A stretch of 64,000 bases of DNA from NCBI GenBank assembly GCA_030704615.1, contig CM060733.1:13454001-13518000 (forward strand), written 5' to 3'. The DNA is from Takakia lepidozioides. Lineage: Eukaryota > Streptophyta > Takakiopsida > Takakiales > Takakiaceae. How positions within the stretch are numbered: the stretch's first letter is position 1; every line of letters begins with the position of its first letter. This document shows positions 35,383 through 44,013 of the stretch, one piece after another. The notes under the pieces were generated by a model. That model saw only the letters and a list, made by a program, of their open reading frames with translations. It searched no databases and was not told the DNA's origin. A program made the translations under genes and the position numbers.

Positions 35383-36294
35383 TCAGAACCAATCGTCAAA
35401 CGGAGGTGGAGGACGCTCTCGCTTGCGGTCGTCGTCATAGTGCTGACTAAAACCCTGTGCACGTCCATAGACAGGATCGGAGAACACATCAGAGTAGGCT
35501 TGGCTAGCCGCATCAGAGGTGATAAATACAGGCACCTCGTCATCCTTCATTTTCCCTTCATACAATTGCTCCTGCTGCCCTGCATACCCCTGTCCATCGC
35601 GGTATCCTTCCTCGGAGACGGGCCACTTGGTCCTCCCTCCACCGTACGCAGGTCCCTCCTGGGTACTCTTCTCATTAATCCCTCCATAACTCGGCCTACC
35701 GATCGGTTGAGGCCGGCCATATCCAGCCCAATCCCGGTCCTCCCCATAACCACCTCCATAAGCAGGTCTCGCAGGCCTGCCATAGTTGTTCAACACCCCC
35801 TCGCCATATCGTGTCCATGGAGCCGGAGCCCCACCATATACAGTGTCACCGTAAGTATACTTCGGCTTGCCATACCAAGTCTGGGCAGGCCGGCCATAGC
35901 TGCTGTCACCGTAAGTAAACTCCGGCTCGCCAGGCCTTCTGCCCTCATCATAATTACCCCCAGAGCTGTCACGATCACTACCAGACTCGGACCTGCCAGA
36001 CCCTGCCTCCACAGGCCCTCCACCCCCCTGCTCAACCAGCCGTGCGCTCCCATTCAAATTGGAATCATGTTCATCAGGCTTAGCTTGCCCATTTCCAGAT
36101 TCACGGGAAGAAACTCCCCCTCCATACGGTCGAGGCTCATCGCCATATGAATGGGAATTGTAATTGTTTCCAGAAGTGTGCAGAGCGGGTGGATAGCTGT
36201 TCTTGTCTGAAGCGGGGACCAGAGCGCCATAGACAGCTGCTATGTCGTAGCCCCCCTCATAGCGGGCTGGGTCGCCTGCCTCAAACTCCCCCAT
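35383..36294 (-). CDS. Gly/Tyr/Pro-rich disordered protein (303 aa)
   Basis: A single open frame from the ATG at 36292-36294; the frame extends six codons upstream but the first codon there is not ATG. It has no known domain. Composition is dominated by Gly, Tyr, Pro, Arg, Ser and Asp, with many Tyr-Gly-(Gly/Arg/Asp) and Gly-Arg-Pro repeats in residues 110-235, including two near-copies of a Tyr-Gly-Asp-x-x-Tyr-Gly unit. It ends in acidic/basic and proline-rich stretches. No signal peptide or membrane segment is seen. Low-complexity Tyr/Gly proteins of this kind can phase-separate or bind RNA, but that is only a possibility here. A pogo-like transposon begins about 230 bp upstream, so the promoter is short or altered. 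The strong codon bias and open frame argue for a real gene; an N-terminal exon upstream is possible. Confidence 0.6.
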   Translation of the reverse strand: MGEFEAGDPARYEGGYDIAAVYGALVPASDKNSYPPALHTSGNNYNSHSYGDEPRPYGGGVSSRESGNGQAKPDEHDSNLNGSARLVEQGGGGPVEAGSGRSESGSDRDSSGGNYDEGRRPGEPEFTYGDSSYGRPAQTWYGKPKYTYGDTVYGGAPAPWTRYGEGVLNNYGRPARPAYGGGYGEDRDWAGYGRPQPIGRPSYGGINEKSTQEGPAYGGGRTKWPVSEEGYRDGQGYAGQQEQLYEGKMKDDEVPVFITSDAASQAYSDVFSDPVYGRAQGFSQHYDDDRKRERPPPPFDDWF

Positions 36295-36527
36295 ACTGTG
36301 CTCAACGCACACATAGAGACATGAAAGGACTGAAGCCTAGTAGGCACAGGTCGGGCGCAGACAAGGCTAGCAAAACTTTCTGTTTTGTGACAATTTGTAA
36401 TTGGCAGGAAAGGGGTGCATCTCGGAGTCCTGTATTTAGTAAGAGCGGTTGAAGCCAACGGTAGCGGGTCGGGATCCCTCACCATTATTGTATAGGTGGC
36501 AACGATAAGCTAGAAGCTCACTTACAG

Positions 36528-36553
36528 TAAGGTAGCGGCATCTAAAAGTGTGC
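36528..36553 (+). repeat. Left TIR of the pogo-like element
   Basis: taaggtagcggcatctaaaa followed by gtgtgc. The reverse complement of the right TIR differs only at one base (g/a). Confidence 0.9.
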
Positions 36554-37024
36554 TTTTAAGCAGTGTGCAATGCTCAAATGGTGCGGTGTCCACAAAAATT
36601 ACATGAGTTGAATAGCAAATGAAGCAACAATCTGTTGTGTAAAGCACATAATTTTCCAATCATTAATGTATTATATATGAATTATCAAAGTCAAAGTACA
36701 TATTATCCCACTTCTGCTGAGTAGGTCCCTCATGTAATGCCATACATTGTTCCTTGACATGCGCTTAAAGGTGTCATGAAATCACAAGGTGTGCACCTAC
36801 ACCTTTCTCAAAAAATTACCAAAACCAAGCCATGTGTGGGCCCAGATGTACCCACCTCCCAACAAGGAAATCCGTGCATCTACCTATGGAAGGACCCATA
36901 ACTTACCTTGCATGAATCACAACTTGTGCAAAATTTGACCATTCAGGTATCAAATAGAACCCCTAAATCTGCCTTGAGATGACCTACAAATCCTCAGACA
37001 TGGCCATCTCAGTTATGCATGCTC

Positions 37025-39010
37025 TCACTGCCTTCCGTCAATCACACCCCTATGTGGTGTCAAGTGTGGGACCCCATGTAACTGATGCCCGTGTGCCCCG
37101 CTAGAAGCCACGGTGACGAATTGGTTGGTGTCTTCACCATTTTTCTTTGCTCGACGTCGCCGGATTGCCATGGCTTGGTTATACCTGCATATGTTCGGAA
37201 TCGATCCACAGAACGGGGCATGGTGCCTGATGGGCCCTCCCGACTTCATCAGTGCCTGCAAGCGATCGCCATACTCCCCCAATGCCTTGTTTGTCCATTG
37301 TGCGTCATATGCTTTCTTTGCTGCCGCTTCTTCTTTTCTGATCGAGTCGCCTCTTGCTTGGCTAATTTTTCTGCTACCTTCTTTTCCCGTGCAATGCGTT
37401 GGTCCTCTTGTTTCTTCTCTTTGGCTGCAATTGCTTCCGCCTTGAGTCGTGTTTTCTGCTCAAGGGAGTTGACGTAGTCGTCGCTGGTCATAATTATGGA
37501 TTTGGAGTAATCGATTAACACTTGCCCATCTTGAGTCGTTCGTCTTCTAGTGGGTGTAGGAGCCTCCGGAAGGGTGAGAAACCTGGCTATACTAGTGGGA
37601 CCCGTGAATGCGAGCATCGAGAGCTCCCGGTCTCGGGCAAGTGGTTGGGATTCCTGGCTGCTCTCATCATTAGGGGCCTGATCTGTGGGCCCGTCATCAT
37701 CCTCCATATGCACATAGTAGTGCATACATTCCTCTTGGGTTTCGGGAACCATGTTGCCTATTACCTCTTCAATGGCTGGATCTGGTTGCTTGTCCTCATG
37801 TGATTGATTGTCTTCGCTGTGTGATCTTGATCTTCTGCAGGTGGATCTTGTGCAAAAGTAGATGATGGCCCCATCTTGTTTGCCATCGCAGTAGGCTGTA
37901 GAGGCCAGATCCCGGTGGTGGAGAATCCTTTTTTAATTTTGACTTCTGACAGTGCCTTCCTCAATCCCAAAGAAACCCATTGCGCCAGATTCTCTTTCTT
38001 TGCTGGCTTCCCTTTGTTTGCTATACTCCATATATCCCTGTAGTTTCGAAATGCAGTCTTGAAGGGCTTGAATACGGAGACATCCAGAGGTTGCAGTGCG
38101 TGCGATGTATGGGATGGCAACGTGATCAGATCGAGTCCAACTGACCTAGCTTGGTGGACAACATTGATTGTGACATGGTTGTTATGGGCATCAAGGATCA
38201 GCAGATATCTCCTCTCCTCTATAATCTCGTTCCCCATGCCTCTAACTGATGCAAGAAAATGTGAGATCCATTTAGAGAATATGATCCCTGTCATCCATGC
38301 TTTTGGTTGCATTGCCATTGTGGCCCCGTCTCACATCTCTCAATGTAGTTACGACGAAAGCGTTTGTCTTTGAAAATGTAAAAATTAGGAATTGAACTAC
38401 CTGCTGCATTAATGCAGGTCAATACGGAGAGTCACTCCCTCTCATCTGGACAAATGGAGTGCACCGTGCGAGATCCAGTCTTGGCCAGCACTCTGGCCCC
38501 GCCATTTCTTCCTGTCTACGCCCCCGACTCGTCACAGTTCCAAATCCGCTCTTGGTCATAGTTGTTTTTGTTGTATAGATCGCCTAGGTTAGCATAGAAG
38601 CTGTCAACGTTCTCTTGGCAGAGGCCCTTGGCCCTTCCCTGCTCCAGACCTTGAGCAACTCGTAGGCTTAGATGAGGGTGTCTCTTCCTAAACCAGCGTA
38701 GCCATCCCAAACCAGGTATTCCATTGACGAACGGTGTAATCCTTAGCTGACAGATCTCACCCATCTTCAATCTGATCTGAGTTAGTGTCAATGGATGCCC
38801 TACGTCCTGCATTCTCTCAATGTATGCTACCAACAATCGTTCTTCTTCATCAGTCATAACCCCATGTTTGCCACGACGTCTGCTACGAATGGTTCCATAC
38901 ATGTGGGCCCGTAGAGTAGCTGCAAGTATGGTGAATTGCCTTGCAGCACTCCGGATTGACGACCCAGCCTCGAATTGCTGCACTCACTCCAATTGCCATT
39001 TTGGCGGGGC
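37025..39010 (-). pseudogene. pogo/Tc5-type DDE transposase, broken
   Basis: Minus-strand order: a helix-turn-helix opening (Ser-Ile-Arg-Ser-Ala-Ala-Arg-Gln-Phe) at about 38930-38960; a CENP-B/Tc5-like second HTH (Trp-Leu-Arg-Trp-Phe-Arg-Lys-Arg) at about 38675-38705; the first catalytic Asp in Asn-Cys-Asp-Glu-Ser-Gly at 38520-38540; the second in Leu-Ile-Leu-Asp-Ala-His-Asn-Asn-His at about 38175-38205; and the third in Leu-Gln-Pro-Leu-Asp at about 38070-38090, exactly 35 residues later. A basic, Lys/Arg/Glu-rich tail follows. Lesions: TGA at 38984-38986, TAG at 38516-38518, TGA at 38432-38434, and frame changes near 38320, 37810 and 37300. The catalytic triad is intact but the protein cannot be made whole. 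Confidence 0.85.
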
Positions 39011-39236
39011 CGAGCACCTGATCTGGTACGTGAGTTGATCCCTTCCCCGGCTGCATATAATTGGGGCCCTCCATAATTCCTTGTAGGTGTTTGCTGGGAT
39101 GCTCGTCTCGAGACTGGAGTTACATCGATTGGTGGTGGGGACTCCCTAGCAGGTGCCTGATCTGGAACTACAGCCGGTCCTCCGACTCCAGCTGCATAAT
39201 GCACTTCCGTCCACTCCTCGGCCGGGTCTTGTGCCC

Positions 39237-40703
39237 ATGCAAAATTCTCATACTCATCGTCTTCACATAGTGGCGGAAATTGAGAAGGGGGACCTTCTCT
39301 ATGAATATTCTGGTCTAGTCAAGGAGATAGAGATTCCAGAGGTGCAACAGTTGCCCAAGGGAAATCCTGAGGTGCATATAATACACACACATGTGTCGGA
39401 GGTACCACAGGTAAAATGTCAAGACACTGCAGCACCGGTGATGGATGATGTGGTTCAGGAAGAAAATCCGGTGGGACAATGGCCTGAATGGTTCGTGAGA
39501 CATCACACGGTTGAGGATCAGGAGGAACAGCAGCAACCTCACCATGATGACCCTCAACAGGCAATGCTGATGAGTTCCATAGGCAGGACACTTAATTTGT
39601 TGGGGACTTATGTCAAATCCCATGTTCCAACTACCCAATTGACAGCCTTGAGAGAGGAACTCAGGAAGGAGTTTGAGGCTCGACTAGCCACTGAGTGTGC
39701 AAACAAGGTCGATGAGGAGGTCACTCTCAAGATGCAGCAGGACTTGGAAAATACAGAAGCGGCTTTGCAATTGGCCAAGGAACAATTGATTGAGGCAGGC
39801 CTCGCGCAAGACCAGTTGCACGAAGCACATAAGCAACAGCTATACCAAATGCAGGTGAAGCATGAAAGCAAGTTGCAACAAGTAAATGCACTACATACGG
39901 AGTTGCAGACAGTGCATGACAGGATGGCCATCCAATGTGCTACACTCACAACTATTCTTGACCAATCTACAATAGAAATAAACAGTCAAGCGGAAAAAAG
40001 TATGAAGGCAGAAGCAGAGAATGTTGAGCAAATGAAACTCATTGTCGACATGAAGAATACAATCTGTCGCAATGAGGATACTTTCAAGCAATACAGACAG
40101 GTTGAAGCTGACCAAGAGAGGCACATCCTGGAGTTGCAACAAACGGTCATGGCCAATAGAAATGAACTCTCTGTGGCTAACAAAGCTTGGAAGGAAGCCA
40201 ATAATCTGGCTGCTGCCTATGCGAATTTGGTTGAACCTCATGCGAAGCGCATGGAGGCTTTACAACAGCAGTTAGATGTGTACAAACAAAGAGAGGAGCA
40301 CACTCTCAGAGGAACCACAAGCAACTTGGTGGATAACCACCTTATGCAAGTCTGGTTAGCACAAGGGCCAGTGGAGGGCAAAGCACCACGAAAGCTCACC
40401 CAAAGCGAGATGAATGAGCTCAGGCTGCAAGTGCAGAACATTGCCACAATTACTATAGACGATGTCTATAGTAGGATAGCAGAGTTACAGGAGGATATAG
40501 ACGGCCTGCAGACTCAAGTGGAGGACCTCACTTCAAATATCGACAAGAGAGTCTGTGTACCTGATGAACAACTAATGGCTTCTTATTTAAAAGCCTCTTT
40601 GCCCTGGCTGCTGTCTAGTACCTCCAGATTCCTCACTCTCACGATCATTACTATCATTATCGTGCTCTTGGGTAGCATTGTGTTCCTCCTCTGTGTCTGG
40701 TAG
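39237..40703 (+). CDS. Coiled-coil, tail-anchored ORF carried by the pogo-like element (488 aa)
   Basis: Start chosen at the ATG 39237; the frame is open a little further upstream without an ATG. An AG acceptor at about 39270 could mark an exon start instead. The protein has an acidic N-terminal region with His/Gln/Pro, then a long Gln/Glu/Leu-rich segment with heptad-like spacing (about residues 130-380) predicted by eye to be coiled coil, then another Leu/Glu heptad stretch (about 395-440). It ends in a strongly hydrophobic Ile/Leu/Val segment (about 462-486) two or so residues from the C-terminus, like a tail anchor. No DNA-binding or catalytic motif is seen. It sits inside the element's TIRs, divergent from the transposase, and has no frame break although the transposase has at least six. 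It may be an accessory transposon protein or a captured host gene; the family is not recognised. Confidence 0.65.
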   Translation: MQNSHTHRLHIVAEIEKGDLLYEYSGLVKEIEIPEVQQLPKGNPEVHIIHTHVSEVPQVKCQDTAAPVMDDVVQEENPVGQWPEWFVRHHTVEDQEEQQQPHHDDPQQAMLMSSIGRTLNLLGTYVKSHVPTTQLTALREELRKEFEARLATECANKVDEEVTLKMQQDLENTEAALQLAKEQLIEAGLAQDQLHEAHKQQLYQMQVKHESKLQQVNALHTELQTVHDRMAIQCATLTTILDQSTIEINSQAEKSMKAEAENVEQMKLIVDMKNTICRNEDTFKQYRQVEADQERHILELQQTVMANRNELSVANKAWKEANNLAAAYANLVEPHAKRMEALQQQLDVYKQREEHTLRGTTSNLVDNHLMQVWLAQGPVEGKAPRKLTQSEMNELRLQVQNIATITIDDVYSRIAELQEDIDGLQTQVEDLTSNIDKRVCVPDEQLMASYLKASLPWLLSSTSRFLTLTIITIIIVLLGSIVFLLCVW

Positions 40704-41101
40704 TAATCTGAATGCCTGGCTAGGACGGAAATCCATGTCTATCGCTCCACGAATTGCTATTGTAGTAAACTAAAGTGTGTGCACGATTGCAGTATATAGA
40801 GTGAACCATGCATCCTATTCGCATTCATGCTTGACTGCTGTATTAACTGGCCGTTGTCCCAAAACACCCACCTCCACTTTAAAAAACAAATGAGGAATTT
40901 GAAATGAGAATCATTAGTCGGCTGTTTAATTAGCTTCACTAATCCACCATTAATTAACCCCCTTGTACTCCAAAAACACCCGCTAGTGTACCTAATCCAA
41001 AGTAATAATGAACCTTGAACTACCTCCATTGCAAAAGTGCACAGTACTAGGATGAAAATGGTGACTTCATCCATAAAAAATAGGGGACAGATAGAGGCAA
41101 C

Positions 41102-41127
41102 GCACACTTTTAGATGTCGCTACCTTA
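41102..41127 (-). repeat. Right TIR of the pogo-like element
   Basis: Inverse of the left TIR with one mismatch; ends in TA at 41126-41127. Confidence 0.9.
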
Positions 41128-41307
41128 ACCGGAACATTGCATGACCTCCATTTGCCAGTTTTTTCACAACTGGTATCATTTGGGCATTATTGACCCAATG
41201 AACTACATCCTGTTTATATATTTCATCTATCTATAAAACTATCTATGAAGATGGATGAAATGTTCCAGCTATTCCCGTCTTGAACTAATTCAAGTGACGA
41301 GGTCGGA

Positions 41308-41574
41308 GACTACCGCAACCTCCTATATATGCGGTCCGGCAAAAAATGAGAAGTTGAAATATTTGAAAATCATCAAGCTCAAGTGTTGGAATTTTCAAAT
41401 TTTATTTCTCATTATGTTCACATAAAATGTGCTATAGAAACTGAGTTTTATGAACATATTATGACTTTGTTGAAATTGTGGAAATTAAGTTTGGAAGTGC
41501 CGGACCTCGATTCTTTCAAAAAATAATTATTCCGGCACAAAGGTGCCGAACCTCATAGGAGGCTATGGTAGTTC
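41308..41574. mobile_element. MITE-like inverted-repeat element
   Basis: gactaccgcaacctccta at 41308-41325 corresponds, inverted with several mismatches, to taggaggctatggtagttc at 41556-41574. The similarity continues inward (gcggtccggca / tgccgaacct). The roughly 270-bp interior is AT-rich and has no coding potential. The target duplication was not resolved. Confidence 0.5.
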
Positions 41575-42378
41575 TAGCGTAGAGCAGGAATAGGGTGCCC
41601 TAGTGCCACATCATCATTGTCATGCCATGTCATCGTCGTCATTTTTATTTCAAGCTGCCCGGACTGCCCGAATTGCCCAAGGCTAACAACTGAAGAAATG
41701 AGTTATGAAAATCATTTTTGTCACTTATGCTCGAGTCTAACATAACTTTCTTTTGTTTCTTTTGTTTCTTTTGTTTCTTCGCACATTCAATGTAAATATT
41801 ATACTGTACTAGCTTATGCTATTCGTCAGGATTAATTAATTTTTCTTAAAGAAGGGGTCCGGCAGGCTTTTTTTTAATTTCTGCAGTTCCGGCATTTTCA
41901 TGATAAATAATTAAAAAACACTTATATCACATTTGTGTGCGGCTAGTGCAGCGGTATTGCAAGTGAATTTGGCAGGGCCGGTCTGGGGGTTGAATTTCTA
42001 ACATTCGTTCTTAGGAGGGCTTCATTTTAAAATTTTCCGGCAGTCTGTTTTTGCATTTAATTTTCATCGGACAACGTAGGCAGGTAGGGTGGTAGCACTT
42101 CTAAATATTATTTTTCTTTCTTCTTTTATTTTTTTTAAAATGGCAGAATATTATTAAGTTTATTGAGGGAAAAAATAAATCCCCGTCGAACACCATAGAG
42201 GTACACACACCGTAGTCAGTGATCATCGAACTAACCTCCCTAGGGCTGCTGTCTGAGAAAAGAACCATCCTCCATTACTTTTAGTTTGTGATGAGCACGT
42301 TTTAATTTACTAATATATTACGATAATACTTATATAGTACTATATATACTATATATAATATTTATATATACTTATATA
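41575..42378. other. AT-rich non-coding region
   Basis: Long A/T runs, a tandem 'cttttgtttct' stretch at about 41748-41780 and TA-rich repeats at 42300-42378. No gene recognised. Confidence 0.5.
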
Positions 42379-42689
42379 CTAGGGTAGCATGTGCCGTTGG
42401 CCCAAGTGCAATCTCCTATGTATTCAAGGACGTCTCTTATGTCCAAGCCCAAGTGCGACCTCTAGGTAGCATCTGCCATTAGCCCATGTGTAAAAACTTG
42501 AAATCTAAGACCAAGTGCAATTTCCTATGTATCCCTATGCGTCTCTTATGTTGAGACCCATCTAAGTCCAAGTGCAATCTTCCATGTATTCAAATGCGTC
42601 TACCATGTAGAGGCCCAAGTGTCCACTGTCATGTAAGCCCAAGCGCGATATATTCCTATATATCCAAGTGCGTCTCATATGTATCCAAC
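42379..42689 (+). repeat. Left TIR of the long-TIR element, outer part
   Basis: Begins ctagggtagcatgtgccgtt and runs into ccaac, the target of G2. The inner part continues at 49005. Confidence 0.75.
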
Positions 42690-43321
42690 TGTCAGGGACG
42701 AGAACATGACTGAACACAAACAAGAGATCAGACTAGAGATACAAGACTAGATAAGAAGTCAAGGTCGACGTGGCCGAATGCACGATGAGAAAATAGGAAT
42801 CAAGACGATCTCTATAACAATGAACAAGAGTACAAGATATTGGAACACGACTTGAATACTGAAATGCTGGAAACTGAATTGGAGTACCAAATACTGAAAA
42901 CTGGGACAGAGTACTGGAAACTGGAAACAATAGTAGCTTGAACTGGTGTTGGCGAGACTGAAGAGTGTCCAGTCTTGCCTCCTATATATACTGGCTACTA
43001 AGAAGTTTCCCTAAGAAGCTTCCCCTATGGAGGTTTCTTGCTGGAGAAGTTTCCAAGATTAAACAAAGGTTTCTTGATGGAGAAGCTTCCTTAAATAAAA
43101 GAGATATCTTGATGGAGAAGTTTCCTCCAAAAGAAGCTTCATGAGCAGTTTCCCAAGTTACTCTTGATAATTTGGTAAACTCCCGGTAACTTGATAAGTA
43201 ATGATAAATCATGGTAGATCATGGTAAATCACAATAAGTCATGGTAACTTCCGATCACATGATAACTTGATAACTTCTGGTATTTACTGCTGGTAAGTTC
43301 ATCTGGGCTATGTCCGTGACA
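42690..43321 (-). repeat. 3' LTR of G2
   Basis: 632 bp. On the minus strand it starts TGTCACGG right after a purine-rich tract and contains a TATA box at about 42981-42991. Confidence 0.92.
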
Positions 43322-43335
43322 TCACCCCCTCCTCT
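43322..43335 (-). promoter_or_regulatory. Polypurine tract of G2
   Basis: Minus-strand agaggagggggtga directly abuts the 3' LTR, the plus-strand primer position. The equivalent in G1 (about 16105-16118) reads agaagaggaggtga. Confidence 0.8.
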
Positions 43336-43339
43336 AGCG

Positions 43340-43885
43340 CCGAGTTCCTCGAGGAGCAGTAAAATCTTGGACTTGCTTAGAGTTGGAGAAAATCCAAAAT
43401 CCGACGAATGGTACTTGCCAAATATTCGGCTCTTCGTTTCTTCACTCAAATGATTTATAGGTCCCTGCAACCATGTAGTGTCCAACACCTTGAACTTGGG
43501 ACCACGCAGTGATTTGAGCATTCTGATTCTCGAAGCTGCCTTCAAACATGATTTCGTTGCCCTCTGGGTCCGAAACCTCAACCTCCAACAGAATTATTAG
43601 ACTTCGAGTGGGTTCCACTTGCCGTTGTACGGGGTCCAAACGAGGAAGTACGCGTCGCATTGGTGGCCCATCGTCTCGAGAGCGTCGGCGTGATGTTGAA
43701 TGTCGTGAGAGTCGGAACGACTGATCTGGTAGCTGGGTAAGCGATAACTCCCATGTATCTGGTTCCTGTGACTCCATACTGCCAATACAAGATGCAAGAG
43801 TGCTGGAACTGTAGCTATATATACTGATGTGTGGTGCTCCTCTCTCCTTAGCGTATATCAGGTACATTAAATGTGGAGTCTTCAC
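43340..43885 (-). pseudogene. Extra ORF between chromodomain and 3' LTR, shared by G2 and G1
   Basis: In element sense this 147-aa-plus frame follows the chromodomain. It contains Ser-Leu-Ile-Ile-Leu-Leu-Glu-Val-Glu, then Gly-Asn-Glu-Ile-Met-Phe-Glu-Gly-Ser-Phe, and an Arg/Ser-rich stretch. G1 has the same protein-level similarity in split frames (16409-16669, 16160-16402). Extra 3' ORFs are known in some plant Gypsy elements, but no function is visible here. It may simply be non-coding 3' sequence that stayed open. Confidence 0.4.
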
Positions 43886-44013
43886 CTTGAAGCTAACCTG
43901 GCTGACATCATCGTTGTGACGTCGTATTGACGTGTAGCTCAGGGCTTAGCTGGATATCGTTGATGAAACTTTTAGATTTTGTCAAATGCATTGGCAAGGT
44001 TGGATGAAGGTTC

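Larger units (their letters stand above)
36528..41127 (-). mobile_element. pogo-like (Tc1/mariner superfamily) DNA transposon with two divergent genes
   Basis: Terminal inverted repeats at 36528-36553 and 41102-41127 (26 bp including TA, one mismatch) start at TA on both sides, the expected target duplication of this superfamily. Length is about 4.6 kb. The left half encodes a DD35D transposase on the minus strand and the right half a coiled-coil ORF on the plus strand, with their 5' ends facing at about 39.0-39.24 kb. The transposase is broken, so the copy is not autonomous. Confidence 0.85.

Noticed and set aside
35440-36150. 236-aa plus-strand ORF opposite the Tyr/Gly-rich gene
   Set aside because: Antisense shadow of a GC-rich repetitive coding frame; Ser/Pro/Ile composition without domains.
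39315-39949. Minus-strand ORFs opposite the coiled-coil gene
   Set aside because: Cys-rich antisense shadows of a Gln/Glu-rich frame; no transposase or other domain similarity.
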